Shown here one piece after another: positions 31,683 to 41,862 of a stretch of DNA of 64,000 nt (position 1 is its first letter; the number at the start of each line of letters is the position of its first letter). Source of the stretch: Diaporthe sp. PMI_573. Its lineage: Eukaryota; Ascomycota; Sordariomycetes; Diaporthales; Diaporthaceae. Where the stretch lies: contig JAJTUP010000052.1 in assembly GCA_021399435.1 (NCBI GenBank), forward strand, positions 62,001-126,000, given 5' to 3'. Position numbers and translations under genes: made by a program. Under the pieces are notes generated by a model. It did no database searches. It had not been told where the DNA came from and saw nothing but the letters and a program-made list of their open reading frames with translations.

Positions 31683-32030
31683 CTACGTCCAGCGTGAGAT
31701 TCTCTGAACCTCTCTAGAACGCTCGCTAGCTGTGTGTTTCTGAGCAAATATTGCTTCTAGCTCCCCAACTTCATTGCAAAACCCGTGCCCACCAATAGTA
31801 ATTTTTCTCACCTGTTTCCCGTTTCTACCCTTCCCCGCCCATGCCCGTTTGTTTGGTATGATCGGAGCTAGTGGTTGGCGCTGCAGATCGAGCATCTCGG
31901 CCCGCTCAAAGTCAATTATCATGACACCAGTCCCCTCGTTGAACAGCATGTTCGCATCCCGCACATCTGTGTGGCGAACGCGTTGTCGATGAATAGCTTG
32001 CAAGGTCTTAGCTACGCTGCTTCGCCGCGT
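31683..32030 (-). pseudogene. Protein-kinase fragment (catalytic loop)
   Basis: The minus strand encodes AKTLQAIHRQRVRHTDVRDA and NMLFNEGTGVMIIDFERAEM. This is the HxD...N catalytic loop and the DFE metal-binding motif of a divergent protein kinase family common in Pezizomycotina. The ATP-binding lobe is absent: the frame begins after a stop at about 32045, only some 30 codons before the loop. The tail after DFERA is about 80 residues. It is a 5'-truncated relic or an orphan last exon; no upstream kinase lobe is visible within 500 bases. Confidence 0.7.
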
Positions 32031-32217
32031 GTCGATTGGTCTTTCTTGACTATCCTATTGCTTGCAGCGCTCTGAGTAAAGCTGGAAGCTGATATAACAA
32101 CGCTAAATTGCTCATGTAAATCAAACCCCTTGTGTTAAATATCTCCTGTTCTAACCCTGAAACAGATTTTCGCCCAAAAGACGTTTCCACACCATTTATA
32201 AGCCTATAATCGGACAA

Positions 32218-32922
32218 TTGCGCATTGCGTTGGCCACAGAAACCTTCCTGTCCCAAGTGGAGAGCACCTTTACCACTCTCATACTCAAGAATCGAAAACA
32301 TAACCTGAAGGCTGCCACATCTCACGCCTATCGTGTGAGGCTGATTGGATCGGCAGCTGCGGGCATAGACCTGACTGGGACATGCTTTTTTTGCCTCCTG
32401 AGGCGGCCGATCTTCACCCTCGCCTGCCAACACCAGCTCTGCCCCTGCTGTATTATCGCCAGCGGCGCGGCATCTCAAAATTCCATATGCTCGTTATCAA
32501 CGTGTCCCTGGTGTGGCAAGGCCAATGCCCGACTGTTCTCATTACAGCCACCGACGGCCGGATCTAGGATCCTAGACTTGGGCCCAAGCTCCGATTTGAC
32601 CCAGACGTGCGCGTTTCTCGAAGACATTCAGAGGAATACCATTACTGCACTGCCGCTGCGGGACTACTTTGACGTTGTGAGATGCGATGGAATATGTGGC
32701 CTGCTCCTCGTGCTGAGCCTTAGTTTCGGAAAGACTGCGCGCGGGCGTGGTGAGTCCTGTTCCACTGCGGCGAGACTCTCGAGTCTGGCTCCGAGACAGA
32801 CGACAACTATTCCCTCATTTGATGCTCATTTGGTGGGTCAGACTCGAGGATGGTGTGTCTTGTTAGGTCTAGGTCTGATCGTAACAATATGCGTGAGTTT
32901 ATGGCATTGTTCCCAGAGCTAG
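32218..32922 (+). pseudogene. RING plus patatin-like phospholipase relic
   Basis: The frame has no good ATG at its left end. It contains a RING-like cluster (CFFCLLRRPIFTLACQHQLC, then CPWCGK) followed by PPTAGSRILDLG and LPLRDYFDVVRCDGICGLLL. In intact fungal proteins this arrangement is RING, then PPTAGVRILSLDGGGVRGI and FFDVVVGTSSGGL, a patatin-like phospholipase often fused to an NLR. Here the DGGGxRG oxyanion loop is lost and the GTSSGG nucleophile elbow reads CDGICG, without the catalytic Ser, so the enzyme is dead. The frame ends with an unrelated hydrophobic tail. It is clearly a relic of an incompatibility-type gene. Confidence 0.72.
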
Positions 32923-33887
32923 CCCTTATACATTGTGTGACTGTGTGTGATTGGCATAACTCCTGCTGGTCCCGGATGCTTCTCATCATTCCCACATTCA
33001 AGCCTGAATAAGCAACGGACACTATAATCCACCCCCCCCCCCAAAATCTCATCACAAAGATTTTCCATTCATCTTCAGCAGGGAAAGCTTTCTATACCCA
33101 AAGTTTTGTAAATTTCTTTGTGCTCGAATCTAAACGGGCTTGCTCAAGCTGACCGACTTGTTCATTGGTCTTAGAGCTTTCTTTTGCCTACTGGGCTGGA
33201 TTCCACAATGACGCGTATTTCCACTGGAAACCCGCATTGTGTAAGCGCGAGAGGCGTGCCGACGTTGTGACGTTGTGACGTTGGGGGGGAGGGGGCAGGC
33301 ACGGGATCAACCACAGTCTCCCGCCAGCAAGTGTCCGATCTCAGTTGTGGAGTTCTAGTAGATCAAATTGGAATCATTAGACGACTGAAATTGACGAGTA
33401 CGGTACAGTACAGTGCTGTACTGGAATGCACTTTGTTGAAAAAGATAAACTACAAATCAAAACAAAAGGCTTCTGTGTTGTATTTAGGGATAATTAGGGA
33501 CCTTTTTATGTATAGTTACTAATTTGATGAACATTGTTTCCTTAGTACTCCAACTCAAACGTTGCACAGCATTTATCGAGAAGAAACCGCGGGAGACAAC
33601 CAAAGTTGGAACCCCGGTCTCTCGAGCCAAGAAATACTGTTTTTCTTTTTGGGACTTCTTTGAGAACTACCTGACAAGCTCAGCTCTGATTCACATTTTA
33701 AAAGAGTGCACCAGGACTGCAGCACTGGCGTATTTATCACTTGTTCTGTCTAAGGGAGCTGTAGTCACAGCAGTCTAGGAAAGACCTCTGGAGGGCAGCA
33801 TCCAGAACAGGCATTTTCACAAGCCTTGAAGAGGTCTGCTGTCTTCGCCATTGCAATTTTGCGGATTGAAATCAAATCATCACTTCA
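32923..33887. other. Intergenic with short homopolymer tracts
   Basis: Contains a C-run near 33035 and G-runs near 33285. Open frames at 33331-33778 are short and unrecognised. An inverted run of gtac/acag motifs lies near 33400. No gene is called. Confidence 0.45.
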
Positions 33888-34253
33888 TTAATGAGTATCT
33901 ATCTGATCCTCACACGTCGTTACGGATGCCCTTCTTTCAAGGGGATCAACGCAGACACCGGAAGCCAAGCGTCCAAGGAGAAGTTGCTCCAATGAAGGCT
34001 GTGCTCCGGTAAACCGCCCTATGGGAAGATCTTCGGCGGAAGGGGAAAGTCGCTGTAGGCTGTTCCCACCGCCGGATATGTCCTGACAACGGGCTACTGT
34101 CATCGACGACCATTGGGTAAGTGACCAGAAGACCTCCGGCTGCCAAGAGGGAAATCGTTCCGTATCGACAGCAAGAGGCTGTCGCTCGCCCTCTTCGTCT
34201 TCATTACTCGTCCAGATTCCCAGAACTTGAAAAGCAAACAAACCGAATTTCAT
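33888..34253 (-). CDS. Hypothetical small ORF
   Basis: ATG at 34253 (MKFGLFAFQVLGIWTSNEDE), 121 residues, 35 bp downstream of the membrane-protein stop codon on the same strand. The N-terminus is briefly hydrophobic and the rest soluble, without motifs. It may be an independent small gene or chance. Confidence 0.25.
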   Translation of the reverse strand: MKFGLFAFQVLGIWTSNEDEEGERQPLAVDTERFPSWQPEVFWSLTQWSSMTVARCQDISGGGNSLQRLSPSAEDLPIGRFTGAQPSLEQLLLGRLASGVCVDPLERRASVTTCEDQIDTH

Positions 34254-34288
34254 GAACACACAATCAGTGTTGCAACGGCAACCTGAGC

Positions 34289-34908
34289 CTAGTGGCCGTC
34301 ACGACGCTCCTTCTCCAAGGTTTCGTCCTTGGGGGTAGGAAGCTCAACAGGCTCAGAGCTAATTGGGAAGCTCTTCATCTGCTGCGGAACAATGGTACTA
34401 CTCGCGACTCGCTGCGTGCCGTAGTAGCCGTACGTCTGCTGCTGCTGCCGCAGGAGCTCCGACATGTCCTCGACGCTTGAGATCGAGGCTTGGCATTCCT
34501 GGTTTTCATGGCTTTCCTGAGGTTCGTCGCGCTTCTGTCGTCTACGCCTGAGAAGGCGGTCCACGGAGACGATCGACTTATTTGGCGAGTAGAGTTCCCA
34601 GTAAAGAATATCTGGGTCAATTATTGTCCAAGATACCTGCGGTAGTGTTTGATACAGTTGGGAAAACCTGAGATTTTGCAAACACCAAATATATTCACAC
34701 GTATAATAGCAACCTCCCAACATAAAGAACAAGACAATCCTGTTGCTAAACCGACCAACATCATGTTGAGCCCAAGGAAAGGACGTGGAGGGAATAGAAG
34801 AAACGAGAACACCGTGCTCCCAACCACGATCACAACTATCAGACCATCCCAGGGCATAGAACTGAAACGAGTTGCCAGCGTACCTGCTGCCAGTCTTCCC
34901 AGCCTCAT
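34289..34908 (-). CDS. Partial multi-pass membrane protein
   Basis: Two exons on the minus strand, 34908-34699 and 34636-34289, joined in phase across a 62-bp intron (GTGAAT donor, CCGCAG acceptor). The first encodes two membrane helices (GLIVVIVVGSTVFSFLLFPP, then LNMMLVGLATGLSCSLCW); the second encodes WTIIDPDILYWELYSPNK and a long polar cytosolic tail ending ELPTPKDETLEKERRDGH. Upstream, at about 35030-34960, the same frame keeps LWLPPRPFLGVGGLISGLLC, which repeats the FPPRPFLGLNMM motif of the first helix pair, so the true gene extends to about 35050 or beyond, with a stop or an intron between. The opposing plus-strand frame (34649-35401) looks like its shadow. Family unknown. Confidence 0.5.
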
Positions 34909-35499
34909 ACAAGGCTCCAGAGGGAGCCGAACAAGTCAAAATTCCGGACCCGTCGATACAACAACCATCCTCACCCCAGCACAGAGCAACCCCGAAATCA
35001 GTCCCCCCACCCCAAGGAAAGGACGTGGAGGCAGCCATAGAAGTCTAGGTATAAGCACTGACCTGTCACACAACAGTCAAAGCGAAGCAGTATCCAGCAT
35101 TTCAAACATCCCCATACGGATACCCTCCCAAGTAGCCAGTCCAACCGTCCGCAGACTTGAGCGAAGGGTCGAGGAACCTAGGTTAGGAAATGGCAGTGGA
35201 CATACTAACAAGGGCCCTATATGGGTTCGTAGCACCGCCTCTGAGCCTACAACCACGCGTGACGGTGGCCTGGTACTACATTTGCCCATTAATAGACGGC
35301 AGGACGCAACTAAACGTCATAATGACAGGGAGTCATCATCTACGGATGATAGAACCAGGCAGAAACTCGTCCAAGAGAGAGCTTCTGTTCCTGGTGTATG
35401 AACTCGCCGCACCACACTGATCTATTGAAATATTCTTTTACCATTATCCCATTTTGACCATTGCGCGAGACAGGCAAAAGATCAATTGCATCGTCAGTC

Positions 35500-36369
35500 A
35501 TGTACGGGCGAGGCAACAACAACATGCTGATAGGGGTGGCCTGCCTCGTGCTCGCCTCGCTGCACACCGTCGTCTTGGCTGCGAGCTCTGCCGGCTGCGG
35601 CAAAGCGCCAACCATCCAGAGCCAGCGCTACACCATGACGGTCAATGGCAAGCAGCGTCAGTACTTTACGAAACTGCCAAGCAATTACGACAACAGCCAC
35701 CCGTACCGCCTGGTCTTCGAGTGGCACCAGCTCGGCGGCTCCGCCCAAAAGATCGTCAACGGCGAGAACCCCAACCAGGGCGGCGTCCTGCCCTACTACG
35801 GACTCGAAGCCCTTGCAAACAACAGCGCCATATTCGTTGTCCTCGACGGTCTCAACGCCGGGTGGGCAAACCAGGGCGGCGAGGACATCACCTTCTTCGA
35901 CCAGCTCGTCAAGACTGTCGAAGCGGACCTATGCGTCGACACCAACCTGCGCTTCTCGACCGGCTTCAGCTATGGAGGCAGCATGTCCTACGCCCTAGCC
36001 TGCGCGCGCGCCTCCATGATCCGCGCCGTCGCCGTCATCTCGGGCGCGCAGCTGAGCGGCTGCCAGGGCGGCAAGGACCCCGTCGCATATTACGGCCAGC
36101 ACGGCACCTCGGACTCGGTCCTCAATGTGTCAAACGGCCGCCAGCTACGCGATACATTCGTCGCAAACAACGGGTGCCAGCGTCTCGCTTCGGAGCCCCA
36201 GCCCAATGGGGGCCAGTCTGTCCTAACTAAATACCAGGGCTGTAAGCCCGGGTACCCCGTCACCTGGGTTATCCATAATGGCGACCACAACCCCAGCCAG
36301 GTTAACCAAGGGCAAAGCACGCCCTTTGCGCCCAAGAACAGCTGGGACTTTTTTACCCAGTTTACCTGA
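35500..36369 (+). CDS. Secreted CE1-family esterase (feruloyl esterase type)
   Basis: Intact single exon, 289 residues from ATG 35500; ATG 35524 would also give a good signal peptide (MLIGVACLVLASLHTVVLAA). The mature protein matches the feruloyl esterase/PHB-depolymerase-like branch of CE1: GCGKAPTIQS at the start, RLVFEWHQLGGSAQ (oxyanion region), LDGLNAGWANQGGEDITFFD, and the nucleophile elbow TGFSYGGSMSY with Ser147. The probable acid is in QHGTSDSVLN and the histidine in VIHNGDHNPSQ. It should be secreted and release phenolic or acetyl esters from plant cell wall xylan. No carbohydrate-binding module is present. The codon use is GC-rich, unlike the surrounding relics. Confidence 0.9.
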   Translation: MYGRGNNNMLIGVACLVLASLHTVVLAASSAGCGKAPTIQSQRYTMTVNGKQRQYFTKLPSNYDNSHPYRLVFEWHQLGGSAQKIVNGENPNQGGVLPYYGLEALANNSAIFVVLDGLNAGWANQGGEDITFFDQLVKTVEADLCVDTNLRFSTGFSYGGSMSYALACARASMIRAVAVISGAQLSGCQGGKDPVAYYGQHGTSDSVLNVSNGRQLRDTFVANNGCQRLASEPQPNGGQSVLTKYQGCKPGYPVTWVIHNGDHNPSQVNQGQSTPFAPKNSWDFFTQFT

Positions 36370-37020
36370 GGAGGAGAAGACAGAATCCCATTCGCTGCAT
36401 GGGAGATGGTGGCGGAATGGGAAGGGTAACATTTGGGACAGTGGGCAGAGCAAAGAGGGAAAGGGGGTATTGGTAGGAAAGAAGGACCTATGTCGAACTC
36501 GTACATATGAATCAGCTTAGCTACTTGTAATTTTACAGGCATGGCTAAATGATCTCTGATAACACTTGACCGGTTCACATTTTGACTATTGGGTATGTCG
36601 CAATCTATTGGTACCTAGGTAGATATCTGACTTAGATGACCGCTACATAGGGTCCTCAGCCCAACAGGCTTGTAACGTGCAACTATCAATCAATCCCAAG
36701 CACATGGAGTACCATTTCTACTTCGACGGCAGTTTGGACAGACTCGGTCAATTGTCAGGCATGTTCACAGGCTGGCGAATCTGCAGAAGCAGGAGAGGAT
36801 CCACGGGGGAAAGCGAAACTCAAACAATACATCGTTGCATTCGTTTGAGCCACGTCACCAGTCGTTGAGCTGCGCAGAATGTGAAGTAGTAACAATTTTG
36901 AACCCCTATGCAAAAAAGCATCTCTGACTCTTGGAGGAAGTTGCGTGCAATGGAGAAGAGAAAGCGGAAGTGATGGGGCCCAGGGCTCCGAGCAACGCAA
37001 TGTGGGCAACTGTTTAGCAA
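36370..37020. other. Intergenic, nothing recognised
   Basis: 3' flank of the esterase gene and AT-rich sequence. No gene or RNA found. Confidence 0.45.
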
Positions 37021-37022
37021 TA

Positions 37023-37220
37023 CCGTATTAATTCACCAAATTCGCCCAAACCCCTGTCATCGCCCTTCCTTAACACAGCTTAGTGACAATCTAAGGATGG
37101 TTTAGGGTTTTCGTTGAGCCACATTGAACCACCAGATCTCTCCACTTTTCCTTTGAATACAGAGTTCAATTGGCTTCTGCCACTGACAGGGGGTTGGACG
37201 AATTTGGTGAATTAATACGG
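37023..37220. mobile_element. Stowaway-type MITE with TA duplication
   Basis: A 198-bp element. Terminal inverted repeats of about 37 bp begin CCGTATTAATTCACC; the outer 22 bp (37023-37044 against 37199-37220) are perfect and the whole arm has two mismatches. It is flanked on both sides by TA (37021-37022 and 37221-37222), the target used by Tc1/mariner transposases. There is no coding capacity. The 15 bp outside (gcaata/tattgc) are also loosely symmetrical. Confidence 0.9.
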
Positions 37221-37232
37221 TATATTGCAGCA

Positions 37233-37302
37233 ATATATTGCGGCAACGCAACGCAATGAGGGAGTCGCGATTACTAAGGCAACGCAACGCAACGCAATCT
37301 CA
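37233..37302 (+). repeat. Clustered GCAACGCAACGCAA motifs
   Basis: gcaacgcaacgcaat occurs at about 37240-37255, and a longer version (caacg four times) at about 37281-37300, 230 bp upstream of the hAT coding region. They could be sub-terminal transposase-binding repeats of that hAT element. Confidence 0.6.
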
Positions 37303-37529
37303 GATGGGCAATATTGCCTTTACGTTGCCTTCGTTGCCGTCGACCCATTTTTTATGCTTTTTGAGCCCCTTGGTCCCCTGAGTCAGCTATATAGGCTCAA
37401 ATATAGCCGGTCAATACAATCACGATAGAGGCTTGGCGCGACATACACGCGTGATGTACGCGTGATGCCTGCCAGACCCTTTGATCTCCCTCGTTCTGTG
37501 ACACCAAGCAATGCCTACAGGCCTATATT

Positions 37530-39340
37530 GTGGATGACAACGTACCTCCCGTTGATTTTCCTGTCGATCATCCCCTCGTTCCTCCTCCTCCTGACGATGT
37601 CCAGGCCTTGGATGGTCTCTTTGAAACAGCCCGCTGGGCTGGCTGGACCCACAGCGAGCGCACACGCGATCTCAAGGCTTGGGTCTGGGCCTACGGCTAT
37701 GATATCGAGAAAGATGGCAGAGACCGCCACTGGCTTTGCAAACTCTGTGTGCAAAAGAGAAGCCACAAGCCAGCTGCGTACAAGGAAAAAGGGACAGTAA
37801 ATATGATGGACCACCTCTACAAAGCCCACCGGATCACCGCACCTGCCAGCCAGCCCAAGGGGGTGATGGAGAAGCGTAGATCTAGCCAACCACCACGGCC
37901 TACACAGAGATCGATTGTAGACGCCTTCAAATTGGACGTCTCCCAGCCACGTGACCAGGCAATCGCCAACGTGTTTATCAAGTCCTTTAACAGAAGCGAG
38001 TTCAGGCGACTCCTTGTACATTACATTGTATCGGGCAATAAGCCATTTACCGAGGCGGAGAACCCCATGTTGCGCCAGATCTTTGAATACCTGAACCCAG
38101 CTGTGGCTATACAGAACGCACACCTGTCTGGCGACGCTATTCGCAGCAAGATCATCTCCGAGTTCGAGAAACATTCTGCCACTATCGCCACCTACCTGGA
38201 AATCCGCCAGGGTCTTGTCCACATCTCCTTTGACGGCTGGACAGCTAGGAACCAACTCCCCCTGTATGGTCCCCCTGTATGGTATTGCTTGCTTCTGCAG
38301 GGACGACGAAGGGAAGCCCGTGAAGTTGATCCTGGGGGTTCCCGAGATCTCTCAACGCCATACGGGCTTTAACATTGCGGAGGTTGTCTACAGCATCTTG
38401 CAGAGATTCAATATTACTGACAAGATAGGATATGCCGTCCTTGACAACGCTACTAATAACGATACTGCAATGGGGGAGTTGGGAGATCTCTTGGGATTCC
38501 ACGGCGCAAATCGACGAGGCCGTTGCTTTGGCCATATCCTCAACCTCTCTGCAAAGGCCCTGCTATTTGCACCATACGAAAATGGGAGGGAGGCCGACGA
38601 GTCCGACGAAGCCGCAGTAACTGACCGTGAGTGGATGGCATGGCGCAAAAGAGGTCCAGTTGGTCAGTAGGACGTCTGATCAGGCGGATTTCTGGACTGA
38701 TATCAAACAGGCAAATTGCATAACGTGGTTTACGACATTCGCCCAAGCCACCGACTTTCCTCGCTTCGTTGCAATATACAACGCCGATCTCTCCCCGCTG
38801 GCCAGAAGCCGTTAAAGGTCGTACGTGATAACGACACACGGTGGCTATCGCAGCTGTATATGATCCAGCGTGCCTTGACCCTTCGCCCCTCGCTTGACAT
38901 CCTCCTCCTTGAGTACAAACACGAATGGCAGCAGCAGAACGTCACAAAGAATGGGATACTCAAGAAGGGCAAGGTCCCGCCACGAATCCTGGACGATGAC
39001 AGCAAACTTACAGATCGTGACTGGGTTATACTCCAGTAGTTCAATGATTTGTTGTCCGACTTCGAGACTGTTGTCAGAACCCTTGAAGGGGACGGTCAGA
39101 CCAGGACCCGCCGCGATGGCTTTAAGGAAGCATACAGAAAAATCTAAGATGTAATCCTTGGCTTCAAGAGGATTCTTCAGTTACTAGAGACAACCAAGGA
39201 GAAAGTTTAACAACTTAACAGGAAAGACTTCCTTTATATTAGGGTCAACGCTATCATACTATGTAAGCAAAGATAGACCACTACTATTAACTGCTAGACA
39301 AGACGCCTATCTACTATACAGCCCTTTACAACACTTCTTC
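37530..39340 (+). mobile_element. Decayed hAT transposon (copy 1)
   Basis: hAT-family transposase relic on the plus strand. It begins with an FETARWAGWTHSERT-type N-terminus and a BED-like zinc finger (WLCKLCVQKRSHKP...HLYKAH). HISFDGWTARNQLPLYG follows, then, after a frameshift near 38265-38300, ITDKIGYAVLDNATNNDTAM, RGRCFGHILNLSAKALLF, and after another, VVRDNDTRWLSQLYMIQRAL. From 39040 on, recognisable hAT sequence (VILGFKRILQLLETTKEKV) is broken by many TAA/TAG codons in AT-rich DNA, as expected after RIP. The C-terminal dimerisation domain is missing. Inactive. Confidence 0.9.
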
Positions 39341-39649
39341 CTCGCAGGGCGGCCAGGGCTCCTCTTCCTCCCCGCCCTCGCACGGCCCCGGTTCTAACAG
39401 GCCGCGATAAAGGCAGAGATAGTGGATAGATAGTTAAAGTATGTATAAATAGTTATCTAGCTTTGTACGACTTTCTTAATAATATATATATGAAGGAAGA
39501 GACAGCGGGAACCACCCCACAGGTTGAGGCAACTAAGCGTATAATAAACGAAAGTAGGACATTCGAGTCGATGAAGTAGCTTGCTCAAAGAAAAGCTGGA
39601 AAACAGACTGTGCCATTAGCCTCAGCCGCCATCTCCTAGGAGCCTATAC
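39341..39649. other. AT-rich junction between two element relics
   Basis: A short GC-rich patch (39345-39410), then strongly AT-rich DNA. It probably contains the worn-out end of the hAT relic. No coding content. Confidence 0.45.
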
Positions 39650-40333
39650 TTACCGACTAGTGGCAATCTTGATGAAAGATCGTGGGAGTTTCCAGAACTT
39701 GCTGGTAAATGTCGTGCCTCTGTCGGTCACGATTCCCTGTGGTGGCCCATACTTGCATTCAATCTCTCGATGAAAGATCGTGGCCAGTTCGGGCGCGTTT
39801 ATCATGCTGTTCACCGGGAAGAAGAAACTCATCTTGGTGAAGCGATCAACGATTACCAGAATCGCGTCTACTTCTTGGCCGTTTACAATGGCCACCGGTA
39901 AGCCAGTAATAAAATCCATGCTTAATTCTTGCATAGGTCACGAGGGAATCGGGAGTGAAGCGAGCTCTCCATATGGGCGATGGCGTGGTGCAGAGTTGCG
40001 TTGACACGTCGCGCAGGAGCGCACAAACTCTGCCACAGAGGCCTTCAAGCCCGGCCAGTAGAAATGCCGTTCGGCCAGGATTCGTGTCCTTGTCTGCCCC
40101 CAGTGGCCACTTACCTGTGGGATCGGTTGAGTCCGGACGGCGTGTGCGGAGATACTGCCGTGTACTTGAACCTCATTGCATCCATAAGCTTTCTGTGTGA
40201 TTTCATCTTCGCGGCTCTGCCGTGGTCTACCCTCAGAAAGATCCAGAGTGAGCACGACGCACAACTCATAGAAGATTCTCGGCTGACTCTTGCGCCTAGT
40301 GCCACCCCGGGAGAAAAATATCGTACTGTATAG
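39650..40333 (-). mobile_element. Ty3/gypsy integrase fragment
   Basis: The minus strand encodes the H2C2 zinc-binding module (GHWGQTRTRILAERHFYWPG, then SCATCQRNSAPRHRPYG) and the first part of the integrase core (ELSMDFITGLP, then VDRFTKMSFFFPV and GPPQGIVTDRG). A frameshift near 39935 separates the two parts, and the third catalytic acid region is missing. No LTRs, reverse transcriptase or RNase H were found nearby, so this is an isolated relic of a fungal Ty3/gypsy polyprotein. Confidence 0.88.
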
Positions 40334-40369
40334 TCCCAGCCTGGGTATTTTGTAAGTCTATGCTATTTG

Positions 40370-40931
40370 TCTTTCACAATGCTCCTAAATCGCACTCGAA
40401 CTTCATGCAGATCTCTACCAAATCTCGTATTAGTGCTGGTGCATGTGGAATAATGAGAGCAGTAGAGCTGCCGTCCATGTCTAACGGGGAATATGAGTAC
40501 GTTGCGGGATATGGGTACTACGATCCCAAGACTTTATTATTAACTAACCTTGCCACAATGTAATCATATGGCACGCGGCCGAGCTCACAGTCACCATGGT
40601 CGCGATCGGAATTCCAGTTTGCCGCCCCCTGTGGAAGGGCTGGGTTAGTCGCCTACTGCCGGGCGGCGAGCAAGACCAAATATACTCGGACAGTTATTAC
40701 AGCGGTCAGCAGAGGACAATTGGAGGTTCCGAAATGTTGCCGTCCAAAAAGGGCCATTCAAAGTCCAAGTCGAAATCCAGGAAGGGCAGCAAGGGAAGCA
40801 AGTCCCTGCCGAGTGACATCAACATTCATTGCGACGACGTCGAGATGCTCGACGTACGGGACACTAGGGAAAAGAAATCGACCTCAGACAGACATACCCC
40901 AGATAGCTGGTCATCCTGGAACCTTGCCTGA
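40370..40931 (+). pseudogene. 3' part of a rhodopsin-like fungal membrane protein
   Basis: The plus strand reads RISAGACGIMRAVELPSMSN and GEYEYV (about 40422-40500). After a disturbed stretch it reads WHAAELTVTMVAIGIPVCRP with LWKGWVSRLLPGG (about 40570-40650) and a polar Lys/Ser-rich tail to a stop at 40931. This is the last-helix and tail arrangement of the seven-helix fungal integral membrane proteins related to PTH11/rhodopsin-like families. The two parts are in different frames. An intron could lie between (AACTAAC near 40547), but no clear AG acceptor precedes WHAAE. The first five helices are absent, and the gypsy relic lies immediately upstream. Truncated copy. Confidence 0.6.
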
Positions 40932-41862
40932 TCCTCGCCATCAAGAGCGAGTGCAGTTTATCTCAGGTGCCCGGCTTCTGGAATTCAGAGTAAATATTGG
41001 ACTTTGACATAAACACTATTCATGTATATATACAATATTTTGATAATGATGACAAAAAAACATGAGCTCCTTGGAATTCCAATCTTTATTGTGGCCCAGC
41101 TAAAGCCCAACTGAAATGCTTTTAATCATAAGCCTGCCCACTCATTGCATATTTTAGTACCTATAGACGAACAACAATAATTACTGCTTAACCACACGCA
41201 GGATAGTGGGTCCTGCCTGTCTCAACCTTTATTTGCGGTCATCAGACTGTTCACCAACAGGTTTACAGCACGATTGAGCACAGTAGTAGTGTCGCACGGG
41301 GGCATCACGGCCATCGCGGGCTCGTCCCGTTGCAGCAAATAGCCTGGGCGTGCTGCGCCGTGCAGGCCTCGGGCTCGTCAGGGATGGCCGCCATTGTGCC
41401 ATCGGTCTGCTGGAATCGTTCGAGTGTCAGCGCCCAGGCGTCCAGAAGGTGCCCAGGTGCTGCAAATGCAGCCACGCTATCCCCTTTCTGGCTCCGGTCA
41501 AGAATCGGACTGCGATATTTACAGGCTTCTTCACCATGTTGGTCCGCCGATCTATCACGTCAATCTCTGGCTCGCCTGAATGGCAGCTGCAACCATCCAT
41601 GATGTTTGGTGGTGTGAAAGAGATCGCCGATTTCTGCGACACGGGAACCTTCCTCGCTTAATAGGCCATGGGCTCCGGTGAAGAATTCCAGTAGTAGACT
41701 GCTGGCCGGTTGTGTCACGCGAATAATGCGACTCTGTCCCCAACCCCGCTTTCTCCCTCATTCATGTTCTCGTGTTGGTTCATCAGTGGCGCAGGATTTC
41801 AGAAACCTCTCCAGTTCAAATACATTCAACCGCACTGGCCTATCAGTCCCCAATTCTCGAAA
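40932..41862. other. Intergenic, nothing firmly recognised
   Basis: AT-rich to about 41200, then mixed sequence with short open frames on both strands but no domain. The right end is the leader of the next gene. Confidence 0.4.

Noticed and set aside
34649..35401. 250-codon plus-strand frame with two PRKGRGG motifs, resembling AT-hooks
   Set aside because: The opposite strand shows membrane helices, a repeated PPRPFLG motif and an in-phase intron, so the plus frame is most likely its shadow.
37080..37120. Possible telomere-type TTAGGG sequence near 37107
   Set aside because: Only one unit (tttagggtttt) is present, so there is no telomeric array.
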